Shown here: piece after piece, positions 43,774 through 51,841 of the stretch
How the letters are laid out: every line of letters begins with the position of its first letter
Position numbering within the stretch: position 1 is the stretch's first letter
NCBI RefSeq assembly: GCF_007655305.1
Contig: NZ_VLOG01000001.1
Span: 1,051 to 58,257 of the forward strand
Direction of reading: 5' to 3'
Length of the DNA stretch: 57,207 nt
Origin: Algoriphagus algorifonticola
GTDB lineage: Bacteria; Bacteroidota; Bacteroidia; Cytophagales; Cyclobacteriaceae
Translations under genes and position numbers: made by a program
Notes under the pieces: model-generated
Told to the model about the DNA's origin: nothing
Seen by the model: the letters and a program-made list of their open reading frames with translations, nothing else
Databases searched by the model: none

Positions 43774-46047
43774 TTAGTCAATAATTCTGAGCTTTGCAAA
43801 GCTAAGTAATAAAGTCTTCTCTCCAAAATGTTCAAATTGAATCGTAGCCTTTCTGTTAAGGCCTTCTACTTCAATCTTTTGAACCTTTCCAAAACCAAAC
43901 TTCGGATGCTCTACCAGTTGTTCCGCCTGTAAATTATTGGTATTGCTAGGTTTGAAATCAGGGCTTGGCGTGTGAACTTTCATTTGAGCCGGAACCCTCG
44001 ATTCTGGTTTTTTCTTAATACCAATAAAACCAGGGCGCTCAGCACTTGTTCCTGGCAAACCGTCTCTTCTAAATGCACCAGGCATCTCTCTGGTTGCGGA
44101 AAGCTTTTTACTGACTTTAATGCAGCTAGGATCTACCTCTTCCAGGAATCTGCTGGGCTCACAATTCAGCAAACGCCCGAATCTATAACGGGTCAATGCA
44201 TAGGTAAGATATAATTTTTCCATCGCACGGGTGGTCGCCACGTAGAAAAGTCTTCGCTCTTCTTCCAAGTCTTCTCTGCTCTGCATCATCATTTGGGAAG
44301 GGAATAAATCCTCCTCCATTCCAACCACAAAAACCTGCTTAAATTCCAAGCCTTTGGAGGAGTGTATGGTCATGAGGGTGATTGCATCTGTGGTATCCTT
44401 GTCCCGGTCATTGTCTGTCAGGAGGGCAATTTCCTGTAAGAATGCTCCCAGGCTTTTATCCTCATTTTCCTCATTGTCCACGTACTCTTTAATCGCATTG
44501 AGCAATTCCTGTACGTTTTCATATCTGTTGAGGCCTTCTATGGTTTTATCCTCATACAATTCTCTCAATAGACCGCTTTGCTTCGCAATTGAATTAGCTG
44601 CTTCATAGGCGTCTTTCCGCTCCACTTCAATCTGAAAAGCTTTGATCATGGTAGCAAAATCATCCACCGAGCTTCCTGCTCGCCCAGGTAAAAAGTTTTG
44701 AGCATTTTGAACTACATCCCACAAGGGCATATCATGATCGTAGGCAGCAACCAAAATTTTCTCCAGAGAAGTATCTCCTATGCCTCTTTTGGGGTAATTG
44801 ATGATCCGCTTAAAGGCCTCTTCATCTACCGGGTTGACAGTAAACCGCATGTAAGCCATCAAATCTTTGATTTCTTTACGCTGATAGAAAGAAAGTCCTC
44901 CTACAATCTTATAGGTCAGATTCATCTTTCTCAGGGCTTCTTCTATGGCTCTAGACTGAGAGTTAGTCCTATAAAGAATTGCAAAGTCGCTGTTATTAAG
45001 CTTTTTATTGTTTTTTTCTTCGAAAATGGTGGTCGCTACTATTCGCCCCTCCTCATTATCCGAGGTCGCCTTGACCAGCTCAATCAGATCTCCATCCGGA
45101 TTGGAAGTCCAAACGGTCTTTTTCAGTTGTGCTTTATTTTTATCAATGATGGAGTTAGCCGCTTCCACGATGGTCTTGGTGGATCGGTAATTCTGCTCCA
45201 GCTTGACCACCATCAGGTCCGGATAGTCTTTTTCGAAATTGAGAATATTCTGAATGTCTGCTCCGCGAAAAGCATAAATACTTTGGGCATCATCTCCCAC
45301 CACACAGATATTTTGATGAACTGCAGCCAGCTTTTTGGTAATTAGGTATTGAGAAAGGTTGGTGTCCTGAAACTCATCCACCATGACATATTTGAAGCGT
45401 TGCTGATATTTGTTCAATACATCAATATGATCTCTGAAAAGCACGTTGGTATTGAATAGCAAATCATCAAAATCCATGGCTCCCGCTTTAAAAAGTCGGT
45501 CTTGGTAGCGCTGATAGATATCTCCCATTTTGGGTTTCATGGCTGCCTCGTCATCCGCTTTGACAAAAGGATCAGCTTGATAGGCCTGCCAGGAAATCAA
45601 ACGGTTTTTGGCCCCGGAAATTCGGGAAAGTACCACACCAGGTTTGTAGACTTTATCATCCAATCGCATTTCTTTGACGATGGTACGGATCAAAGACTTG
45701 GAGTCATCCGTGTCATAAATCGTAAAATTGGAAGGATAGCCTATTTTATCGGATTCAACTCTCAAAATCTTAGCGAAAACAGAGTGAAAAGTCCCCATCC
45801 AGGTATTGCGTGCATCCAGCCCCACCAAAGACTCAATCCTGTGCTTCATTTCAGCCGCTGCCTTATTGGTGAAGGTGAGCGATAAAATCTGAAAAGGATC
45901 TATACCTCTTGCATAAATAAGGTGAGCGATCCGATAGGTCAAAACCCGGGTCTTTCCAGATCCTGCGCCCGCAATAATCATCACCGGCCCTTCTGTATGT
46001 TCTACTGCTTCCCGCTGCGGGGGGTTAAGTTCTTTGAGATAATCCAT
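43774..46047 (-). CDS. uvrD: UvrD/PcrA-type superfamily 1 DNA helicase
   Basis: A 757-residue SF1A helicase with Walker A AGAGSGKT (26-33), VDEFQDTN, EQNYRST and the 2B/C-terminal QRKEIKDLMAYMRF and HSSKGLEF motifs typical of UvrD/PcrA. It unwinds DNA 3' to 5' in repair and replication restart. The basic C-terminal tail ending in VEHPKFGFGKVQKIE is the Tudor-like end known from PcrA. The gap to DUF4290 (43528-43773) holds no recognisable feature. Confidence 0.94.
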   Translation of the reverse strand: MDYLKELNPPQREAVEHTEGPVMIIAGAGSGKTRVLTYRIAHLIYARGIDPFQILSLTFTNKAAAEMKHRIESLVGLDARNTWMGTFHSVFAKILRVESDKIGYPSNFTIYDTDDSKSLIRTIVKEMRLDDKVYKPGVVLSRISGAKNRLISWQAYQADPFVKADDEAAMKPKMGDIYQRYQDRLFKAGAMDFDDLLFNTNVLFRDHIDVLNKYQQRFKYVMVDEFQDTNLSQYLITKKLAAVHQNICVVGDDAQSIYAFRGADIQNILNFEKDYPDLMVVKLEQNYRSTKTIVEAANSIIDKNKAQLKKTVWTSNPDGDLIELVKATSDNEEGRIVATTIFEEKNNKKLNNSDFAILYRTNSQSRAIEEALRKMNLTYKIVGGLSFYQRKEIKDLMAYMRFTVNPVDEEAFKRIINYPKRGIGDTSLEKILVAAYDHDMPLWDVVQNAQNFLPGRAGSSVDDFATMIKAFQIEVERKDAYEAANSIAKQSGLLRELYEDKTIEGLNRYENVQELLNAIKEYVDNEENEDKSLGAFLQEIALLTDNDRDKDTTDAITLMTIHSSKGLEFKQVFVVGMEEDLFPSQMMMQSREDLEEERRLFYVATTRAMEKLYLTYALTRYRFGRLLNCEPSRFLEEVDPSCIKVSKKLSATREMPGAFRRDGLPGTSAERPGFIGIKKKPESRVPAQMKVHTPSPDFKPSNTNNLQAEQLVEHPKFGFGKVQKIEVEGLNRKATIQFEHFGEKTLLLSFAKLRIID

Positions 46048-46199
46048 TATTTTGAGTAGCTATTAGCTAGATTTTAATAACAATTGGCAATATGTACTAA
46101 GTACAAAGTACCAAGAACCAAGCAGCCTGAAACAAGATGCTAGATTCTGAAATTTTCATCGCAAAATGAATCTTGGACAAATCTTCAATCCATCCTATA

Positions 46200-47036
46200 T
46201 CAAATCTTCCAGCGCTTATGGCTCCAAAGATACATGTCCGGCTGCTCCCGGATATTTTGCTCCAACATTTCACAAAACTTATCTGTGATGGAGTGCGGAG
46301 CATGCCTCTCATAAGGAGGTTGCGCTAGAGGTATATATTCATAGCGGTAATGTCCTCTTTTGACTTTGGTCATTTTCCCGTAGTGAACATGCAAATTCAT
46401 TTTCTTGGAGAGGAACTCTGCCCCTTCAAAAAACACTGCCGGCCTGTTCATAAACTCTCGCTGATAGCGATTTTCTGATGAGGGAGGACGCTGATCAGAG
46501 CCCAAGAGAACTGTTCTCGGATCTTTTCCCAAGGTAAGCATCCCTCTTCTAAACTCCTTTTTTTCGGTCACATATCCGCCAAATCTTGTCCGGATTTTTT
46601 TCATCAATTCGTTGAAAAAGGGATTGTTGACCTTGAGATAAACTGTCTCCACTGGTACTTGGGAATACAAATTGGTGCCCACTACTCCCATTTCCCAATT
46701 GAAAATATGACCTGCCATCATCAAGGAACTCACCTCATTTTGAACAGGTTTGTCCAAATCCGGTTGATTGACTATCACGAATCTTTGTCTGAATTCTACC
46801 TCCGATATTGTCAGTATTTTGATCGTTTCGGCAAATGTGTCAGTAAAATTCCTGTAAAATCGGTTTCGGACCTTTTTTCGCTCCTGTTCTGATAGCTCAG
46901 GAAAAGCATGCAAGAGATTCTCATCGATCACTTTCTTTCTGTACCGAATTACAAATCTGGCAACCAAGTACAGGACATCCGTAATCAAATAAAGCATAGG
47001 TAGCGGAAGTCGGGACAGCAACCGAAAGAAAAGCAT
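46200..47036 (-). CDS. LpxL/HtrB-family lipid acyltransferase
   Basis: A protein of about 278 residues of the lysophospholipid acyltransferase family (LpxL/HtrB-like). The catalytic HxxxxE motif appears as AGHIFNWEMG, and an N-terminal membrane helix is present. It would add a secondary acyl chain to lipid A at the inner membrane. ATG 47036 was chosen; a TTG at 47060 would add eight residues. The 152-bp gap to the helicase gene (46048-46199) holds nothing I can assign. Confidence 0.85.
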   Translation of the reverse strand: MLFFRLLSRLPLPMLYLITDVLYLVARFVIRYRKKVIDENLLHAFPELSEQERKKVRNRFYRNFTDTFAETIKILTISEVEFRQRFVIVNQPDLDKPVQNEVSSLMMAGHIFNWEMGVVGTNLYSQVPVETVYLKVNNPFFNELMKKIRTRFGGYVTEKKEFRRGMLTLGKDPRTVLLGSDQRPPSSENRYQREFMNRPAVFFEGAEFLSKKMNLHVHYGKMTKVKRGHYRYEYIPLAQPPYERHAPHSITDKFCEMLEQNIREQPDMYLWSHKRWKI

Positions 47037-47153
47037 AGCAAATCGGAGGATTAGAGGCAATAAGGCCTTTTCGAAGCAACAAAATAAAGGAAAAGCGGGG
47101 AAAACTTCCCGATTTCTAGTTATAATTTAACCAGATCATTACTTTTGAATCTT

Positions 47154-47747
47154 ATGTCGGAAGTACAGCGCAGAAAATATTCTCAGGAAGAGAAAAATTC
47201 CATCTTTGATGGGGAGTTTATGCCACACATAGACTCTATGTACAACTTTGCCTACCGACTCACCTTTGATGAGGATGATGCCAAAGACTTGGTGCAAGAC
47301 ACCTATTTGAAGGCTTATCGTTTTATCAATTCGTTTGAGCAGGGAACCAATGCCAAGGCATGGCTGTTTCGCATCCTGAAAAACAGTTTCATCAACGAGT
47401 ACCGGAAGAAAAGTAAGCAACCTGCTAAAGTAGATTATCAGGAAGTTGAAACTTATTACAACTCTGATGATGTTGACTTTCGGGGGACCACGGATCTTCG
47501 GGCTGAATCTGTTAAAGATATGCTTGGAGATGAAATCTCCAATGCATTAAATAGTTTGGCAGTAGATTTCAGAACGGTCATCATCCTATGTGACCTAGAA
47601 GGATTTACTTACGAGGAAATGGCCAAGATCCTGGATATCCCCATTGGGACAGTCAGATCAAGATTGCATAGAGCCAGAAATTTGCTGAAAGAAAAATTAA
47701 AAGGTTATGCCCAGCACATGGGGTATGACACGGAAGAGGAGGAATAA
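47154..47747 (+). CDS. ECF-type RNA polymerase sigma factor
   Basis: A 197-residue sigma-70 family protein of the ECF group. Region 2 is recognised by DDAKDLVQDTYLKAYRF, and region 4 by FTYEEMAKILDIPIGTVRSR followed by LHRARNLLKEKL. It should direct a stress or envelope regulon, released from the anti-sigma factor encoded next. ATG 47154 was chosen over a TTG at 47145. Confidence 0.92.
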   Translation: MSEVQRRKYSQEEKNSIFDGEFMPHIDSMYNFAYRLTFDEDDAKDLVQDTYLKAYRFINSFEQGTNAKAWLFRILKNSFINEYRKKSKQPAKVDYQEVETYYNSDDVDFRGTTDLRAESVKDMLGDEISNALNSLAVDFRTVIILCDLEGFTYEEMAKILDIPIGTVRSRLHRARNLLKEKLKGYAQHMGYDTEEEE

Positions 47748-47760
47748 TTATCGAATACGC

Positions 47761-48033
47761 ATGGAAATGAATCAGGAATCATCCGGTCAGCGGAAAATGG
47801 AATGCAGCGATGTAAACAAGTGCTTTGAGCTGCTGGAAAGTATTTTAGACGGAGAAATGGGCGATCCGGGCAAGGAAGTGCTCAAGGAAAAATTGGCCAA
47901 GTGCCAACCTTGTTTTGAGCATTTTCATCTGGAGCAAGCCATTAGAGAAGTGCTAAAAAACAAGTGCACCAAACAGGCTGTTCCCAATGAATTGGCGAAA
48001 AGCATCCGTGAAAAAATTCAGGAAGTGAAATAA
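47761..48033 (+). CDS. zinc-type anti-sigma factor
   Basis: A 90-residue protein with Cys15, Cys21, Cys48 and Cys51 (C-Q-P-C) and a further Cys69, followed by a helical basic end. It resembles the zinc-binding anti-sigma factors of the RsrA type, although the usual His four residues before the CxxC is a Lys here. It lies 13 bp after the sigma gene and 6 bp before gmk. It is likely to bind and hold the ECF sigma factor, possibly sensing thiol state (inferred). Confidence 0.8.
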   Translation: MEMNQESSGQRKMECSDVNKCFELLESILDGEMGDPGKEVLKEKLAKCQPCFEHFHLEQAIREVLKNKCTKQAVPNELAKSIREKIQEVK

Positions 48034-48039
48034 AACCGG

Positions 48040-48612
48040 ATGACTCAAGGTAAAGCAATTATTTTTTCGGCACCCTCAGGATCCGGTAAAACCTCGCTCG
48101 TCAAGCACCTGATCCAACATGTGCCCAATCTGGGATTTTCGATTTCTGCCTGCACCAGAGACAGGAGAGGCAGACATGAAGTGCACGGAAAAGATTATTA
48201 TTTTTTAAGTCAGGAAGAATTCATCAAAAAAATAGACGAAGATGCCTTCATCGAATGGGAGGAAGTCTATGCCGGCAACTTTTATGGCACGCTCAAAGAA
48301 GAAATCCAGCGCATCTGGGATTCCGGCAAGGCGGTGATTTTTGACGTGGATGTCAAAGGTGGATTAGCCTTGAAAAAATATTTTGGCGATCAGGCTTTGG
48401 CTATTTTTGTCAAAGTGCCTTCAATCGAAGTGTTGAAGTCAAGGCTGAATGAGAGAGGCACGGAAACTGAAGAATCTCTTTCCCGCAGAGTTTTCAAAGC
48501 AGAATTTGAAATGAAATTTGAGCCGCAGTTTGACGTCAGTATCCTCAATGATGATTTTGAGCGATCCTCCCAGGAAGCAGAGCATTTGGTCAAAAAATTT
48601 CTAGCCTCTTAA
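48040..48612 (+). CDS. gmk: guanylate kinase
   Basis: A 190-residue guanylate kinase with the P-loop APSGSGKTS (11-19), the GMP-binding segment ACTRDRRGRHEVHGKDYYF and the EVYAGNFYGT segment. It converts GMP to GDP with ATP. It is part of a plus-strand cluster sigma, anti-sigma, gmk, nadD with short spacings, common in Cytophagales. Confidence 0.96.
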   Translation: MTQGKAIIFSAPSGSGKTSLVKHLIQHVPNLGFSISACTRDRRGRHEVHGKDYYFLSQEEFIKKIDEDAFIEWEEVYAGNFYGTLKEEIQRIWDSGKAVIFDVDVKGGLALKKYFGDQALAIFVKVPSIEVLKSRLNERGTETEESLSRRVFKAEFEMKFEPQFDVSILNDDFERSSQEAEHLVKKFLAS

Positions 48613-48615
48613 GCC

Positions 48616-49182
48616 GTGAATATCGGACTCTTCTTCGGTAGCTTCAACCCCATTCACATCGGTCATCTCATCATTGCCAATACCATCTACGATCGTACCG
48701 ACTTAGATGAAGTTTGGTTTGTGGTCAGCCCCCAAAATCCCCTAAAAAAAAGAAAGTCACTCATCCATGAGTTTGATCGGCTTCGCATGGTTGAATTGGC
48801 GATCGAGGATAATTTTCATTTTAGGGCCAGTGATGTGGAATTTCACATGCCAAGACCCAGCTACACTATCGATACCTTGACCTATCTCAGTGAGCAGTAT
48901 CCACAGCATAATTTCAGTATTTTTTTAGGCTCAGATAATCTGAAACAGCTCCGCAAATGGAAAAACTATGAACAGATTTTGGAACATTATCAAGTCTATA
49001 TTTATCCCCGTCCAGATGAAAAGACAGATTTCACCCATCCTTCTGTCCAAGAAGTAGAAGCCCCTTTGCTGGATATTTCGGCTACTTTTATCAGAGATTC
49101 TATTCAGTCTGGACATTCCGTCAAATACCTCTTGCCCAGACAAGTGGAGGAATATATTCAGGCTAAAAAACTATACTTTTAG
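48616..49182 (+). CDS. nadD: nicotinate-nucleotide adenylyltransferase
   Basis: A 188-residue NadD with the nucleotidyltransferase motif GSFNPIHIGH (8-17) and the late ISATFIRDSI segment. It joins nicotinic acid mononucleotide and ATP in NAD synthesis. The start is GTG at 48616, three bases after the gmk stop; no ATG gives a full-length N-terminus. Its stop lies 12 bp before the first L leader. Confidence 0.95.
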   Translation: MNIGLFFGSFNPIHIGHLIIANTIYDRTDLDEVWFVVSPQNPLKKRKSLIHEFDRLRMVELAIEDNFHFRASDVEFHMPRPSYTIDTLTYLSEQYPQHNFSIFLGSDNLKQLRKWKNYEQILEHYQVYIYPRPDEKTDFTHPSVQEVEAPLLDISATFIRDSIQSGHSVKYLLPRQVEEYIQAKKLYF

Positions 49183-49194
49183 CAAACCTTGGCC

Positions 49195-49358
49195 AATCTG
49201 GCTACCGCTCAAAAAAAAATGCCTTCTACGTAAATTTTAAAAATTTTTTAAATGTTTGGTTTTGATAAATACAACTAGCACAATAGATTAGTTGCAGCTT
49301 CAGAGTTGAAGTCGTTTTTGGGCCAAAAACTTTTTAGTAATTCTAATTCTTTAACAAA
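49195..49358 (+). promoter_or_regulatory. L leader, copy 1 (promoter and hairpin leader of peptide module 1)
   Basis: Nearly the same sequence precedes each of three peptide genes (also 51385-51554 and 52999-53168). Conserved parts in order: AATCTGGCTACCGCTC, a poly-A tract (9 A), CTTCTACGTAAA, a candidate promoter TTG (49262-49264), 19 bp, TAGATTAG (49284-49291), a dyad CAACTA/TAGTTG (49272-49277 with 49289-49294) over the -7 box, then two hairpins: 49298-49302 with 49307-49311, and GTTTTTG/CAAAAAC (49314-49320 with 49324-49330) followed by T5. The ATG is 29 bp downstream. The last hairpin could be a weak attenuator. Confidence 0.7.
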
Positions 49359-49571
49359 ATGAAAAAAGTACGTTTAATTAAATTCGCCGTTATCCTCGGA
49401 TTAATATTTTCCCAGTCTATTGCAGAGGCAGCTGGATGCTATCAGGCAGTAAGAAAATGCGAGGGGGAATGGACTGCATACAATTGTATTACAGATTATA
49501 CTTCCTCTAGTTGTTCACGATATTATTGTGAATCTTGTGGTTTGTCTGATGATGGAGGGATAAATCCATAA
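49359..49571 (+). CDS. secreted six-cysteine peptide (module 1)
   Basis: A 70-residue peptide with a signal peptide (about 1-24) and a mature part with six cysteines: Cys27, 34, 43, 52, 57, 60 (spacing C-x6-C-x8-C-x8-C-x4-C-x2-C). The peptide at 53169-53402 shares the framework and the CYQ and C-x-G-x-x-T features. Disulfide-bonded in the periplasm or outside is likely. It recalls the Cys-rich NVEALA peptides of Bacteroidales, but the NVEALA motif is absent. Function unknown. A strong hairpin follows at 49591-49621. Confidence 0.8.
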   Translation: MKKVRLIKFAVILGLIFSQSIAEAAGCYQAVRKCEGEWTAYNCITDYTSSSCSRYYCESCGLSDDGGINP

Positions 49572-49590
49572 TGAGCTAATTGTTAAAAAT

Positions 49591-49621
49591 AATGGGGTTA
49601 AGCAGATTACTTAACCCCATT
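49591..49621 (+). terminator. hairpin between peptide and propeller gene, module 1
   Basis: A perfect 12-bp stem AATGGGGTTAAG/CTTAACCCCATT (49591-49602 with 49610-49621), 20 bp after the peptide stop and 17 bp before the lipoprotein ATG. No T run follows directly, so it may be an mRNA-stabilising or partly terminating hairpin that lowers expression of the downstream genes. Hairpins of unrelated sequence stand at the same place in modules 2 and 3. Confidence 0.6.
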
Positions 49622-49637
49622 CTAAAAATTTTAGTCT

Positions 49638-50750
49638 ATGAAAATTCCAAAGTGCCTATTCGCCTTAATTTTAATTCTTTGTGGTTGTGAAAAAATAAGA
49701 AATGAAACAACACAATTATCTATAAGTGAAATAAAAAAAATAAATTTAAATGAACTTAAAGTAGACAAGGTCATACAATTAGAATCAAAATCTTATAATT
49801 TATTAGGAGCTCATCTAGAAGTTAAATTTAATAACTCCAAGTTTTGGATCTTAGACAATAACAATCCTTCAAATATATTTATTTTTGATACTTTAGGTAA
49901 TTCAATTGGATATACAGCTACAGTAGGTGAAGGTCCTAATAGTATTTTAAACATAAGAGACTTTGAAATAAAAAATGATACAATTATTGTATTAACTAAT
50001 TTAGGGGACAAAGTAGAAATCTCCTATTGGGATAGAAATAATTTTCTTTTAACAAAGAAAACAATTAATGCTAACGGCTTTTCATTTAGTATTGATGAAG
50101 AAAATAAATTATGGTATTTATATTCAGGATATAATAAAGTCGCAGGAAATTACCGCTTAAAGATTTTTGATAAAAACTTGAAATTAAGCTCTCAGCTTTT
50201 AGAGAATAATTTTAATGAAAATATTTTGCCATTTATGGAAAGTTCTTTTTTCAAAGGAAGTGAAGGCATATTATTTAAAGAAACTCTAAAACCGGAAATA
50301 TACAGAATAACCGGAAAAGAGATTTCACTGGAATATAATTTAGATTTCGGAAAATTCAAAATACCCGAAAAATTCTGGACTATGGATCCTTTCGAAGGAT
50401 TTGAAACAATTAATAATAACGGTTTTGCTTCAATAAGTCATCTTGCAGAAAACAAAAACACACTAATGATTGTCGTTGAAATTCAGGAAATTGGGAATAC
50501 ACGGAGAGAAATAATTTTAAAAAATAAACAAAACGGCAAGGTAAGGAAAATCAATTCAAATCTAAATTTGGAAAGTTCATTTTACTATCCAATCGGATTT
50601 GATAATGAAGGAAAAATTATTTTAATTTCGTATGCTAAATTTGTTGAAAAGGATATAAAGAATGGTTTGATTGATATTCCAAATTCATCAGATTTAGATT
50701 TTGATGGCAATCCTATTATAATATATGCACAAATCCCACAGTTTAATTAA
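49638..50750 (+). CDS. 6-bladed beta-propeller lipoprotein (module 1)
   Basis: A 370-residue lipoprotein (CGC lipobox, Cys17). The turn DTLGNSIGYTATVGEGPN is the signature of the 6-bladed beta-propeller family (PF17170-like), shared with modules 2 and 3 (GEGPG). The gene is markedly AT-rich: one 60-bp line (49681-49740) has 13 G/C. It is more AT-rich than the gmk-nadD DNA before it, a possible sign of transfer. It overlaps the next gene by 26 bp. The role is probably envelope ligand or peptide binding (inferred). Confidence 0.78.
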   Translation: MKIPKCLFALILILCGCEKIRNETTQLSISEIKKINLNELKVDKVIQLESKSYNLLGAHLEVKFNNSKFWILDNNNPSNIFIFDTLGNSIGYTATVGEGPNSILNIRDFEIKNDTIIVLTNLGDKVEISYWDRNNFLLTKKTINANGFSFSIDEENKLWYLYSGYNKVAGNYRLKIFDKNLKLSSQLLENNFNENILPFMESSFFKGSEGILFKETLKPEIYRITGKEISLEYNLDFGKFKIPEKFWTMDPFEGFETINNNGFASISHLAENKNTLMIVVEIQEIGNTRREIILKNKQNGKVRKINSNLNLESSFYYPIGFDNEGKIILISYAKFVEKDIKNGLIDIPNSSDLDFDGNPIIIYAQIPQFN

Positions 50751-51234
50751 AATTATAATTTCCTTTTTTATCTGTCTTTTGACATTACTGATCTATTGTA
50801 AAAATCAAAATAAATCAATTGGCAGGGAAATCTCACACTATCCTGATTTAGTTATCATTGATCCTCTGAGAACTAATGCATTTGATAAATCTTGGTTTAA
50901 CCACGAAATGCAAGTAGTGATATATACTTCACACCTCGGTAAATATTCAATATTAAATTTTAATTGGAAAGAGGCTATAGACAATAATCCAAAAATTAAA
51001 TTTATAATTTATTATTCTGGAAAGGATCTTGAAGAGATAAAAGATTGGATGATTAAAAATAAATTTGATCATCCAATTTTATTTGATCCAGAAAAGAGAT
51101 TTTATAGCAAGAATGTTAAAGATAGAGTTTCATCAATAGCATATATTTTAAGAGACAATCGAATAATAAAGGCTTCAAACCCATCAATCCCTAGTTTTCA
51201 AGAAGATTTGAATAATTTAATACAAGATAAATAG
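50725..51234 (+). CDS. thioredoxin/AhpC-fold-like lipoprotein (module 1)
   Basis: A 169-residue lipoprotein (LLIYC, Cys25). The segment HPILFDPEKRFYSKN matches PYPVYLDPKDEFFHVN in the module 3 partner, a stretch reminiscent of the AhpC/TlpA thioredoxin fold. It has no CxxC in the mature part, so it is not an obvious redox enzyme. The 26-bp overlap with the propeller gene shows close coupling. Function unknown. Confidence 0.6.
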   Translation: MHKSHSLIKIIISFFICLLTLLIYCKNQNKSIGREISHYPDLVIIDPLRTNAFDKSWFNHEMQVVIYTSHLGKYSILNFNWKEAIDNNPKIKFIIYYSGKDLEEIKDWMIKNKFDHPILFDPEKRFYSKNVKDRVSSIAYILRDNRIIKASNPSIPSFQEDLNNLIQDK

Positions 51235-51288
51235 TTAATCTTTCAAATTTTATAAAAAAAAGAGTATTATCGGATTTAAAAAACTTTT

Positions 51289-51338
51289 ATTCAAAAAGAC
51301 TTTTTTGAATTAAGGGTAAGATATTCTTGGAAGAATAT
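51289..51338 (+). terminator. two AT-rich hairpins ending module 1
   Basis: ATTCAAAAA/TTTTTGAAT (51289-51297 with 51302-51310) and ATATTCTT/AAGAATAT (51321-51328 with 51331-51338) stand side by side after the module 1 lipoproteins and before L leader 2. They could end the module 1 transcript, but are weak because they are AT-only. The gap 51235-51554 contains these and the L2 leader, nothing else. Confidence 0.4.
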
Positions 51339-51384
51339 TAATTAAAGTATTCAACTGAGGACGCTATTTTTATACACATAAGTT

Positions 51385-51554
51385 AATCTGGCTACCGCTC
51401 AAAAAAAATAAAAAATGCCTTCTACGTAAATTTTAGAAATTTTTTAAATGTTTGGTTTTGATAGTTGCAACTAGCACAATAGATTAGTTACAGCTTCAGA
51501 GTTGAAGTCGTTTTTGGGCCAAAAACTTTTTAGTAAACTTTAATTCTTTAAAAG
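51385..51554 (+). promoter_or_regulatory. L leader, copy 2 (promoter and hairpin leader of peptide module 2)
   Basis: Second copy of the leader. The poly-A tract reads 8 A, T, 6 A. Promoter spacing is the same (TTG 51458-51460, 19 bp, TAGATTAG 51480-51487). In this copy one base of the dyad is changed (TAGTTA instead of TAGTTG) while the sequence before it changes to ATAGTTGCAAC. The GTTTTTG/CAAAAAC hairpin with the T run is fully kept. Confidence 0.7.
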
Positions 51555-51788
51555 ATGAAAAAATTAATTTATGGACTATTCCTCTTTGCTGCGTTATTTA
51601 TATTATATGGTGGCCCTATTGCAAGTGCTCAAGTTTTAGAGGGAGAAGAGGACTGTGAAGACTCCATAGACATCGATGGTGAAACCATAACAGTTACCGT
51701 ATGTGGTCGAAAGACGAACCTCTGGGGACTGATTGATGGTATAGATTGTAATGCTGATGCTACTACTTCTTGTTCTTTCACTAATTGA
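51555..51788 (+). CDS. secreted acidic four-cysteine peptide (module 2)
   Basis: A 77-residue peptide with a signal peptide (about 1-25, cleavage near ASAQ). The mature part is acidic (EGEEDCEDS) with Cys34, 50, 65 and 73. The sequence is not alignable with peptides 1 and 3 beyond the signal, yet it stands in the same place after an almost identical leader. This looks like a different cargo under the same control. Function unknown. Confidence 0.75.
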   Translation: MKKLIYGLFLFAALFILYGGPIASAQVLEGEEDCEDSIDIDGETITVTVCGRKTNLWGLIDGIDCNADATTSCSFTN

Positions 51789-51799
51789 CAATAAGACTG

Positions 51800-51824
51800 A
51801 ATGCGGGTCAGATCGACCCGCATT
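51800..51824 (+). terminator. hairpin between peptide and propeller gene, module 2
   Basis: A perfect 10-bp stem AATGCGGGTC/GACCCGCATT (51800-51809 with 51815-51824), 12 bp after the peptide stop and 17 bp before the lipoprotein ATG at 51842. Followed by an A/T-rich run. See modules 1 and 3. Confidence 0.6.
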
Positions 51825-51841
51825 ATTATTTTAAAAAAAGT

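Noticed and set aside
47140..47147. A perfect TACTTTTG -7 box before the sigma factor gene
   Set aside because: No TTG is found at the expected distance upstream, and the start of transcription would fall on the ATG; a leaderless mRNA is possible but not supported.
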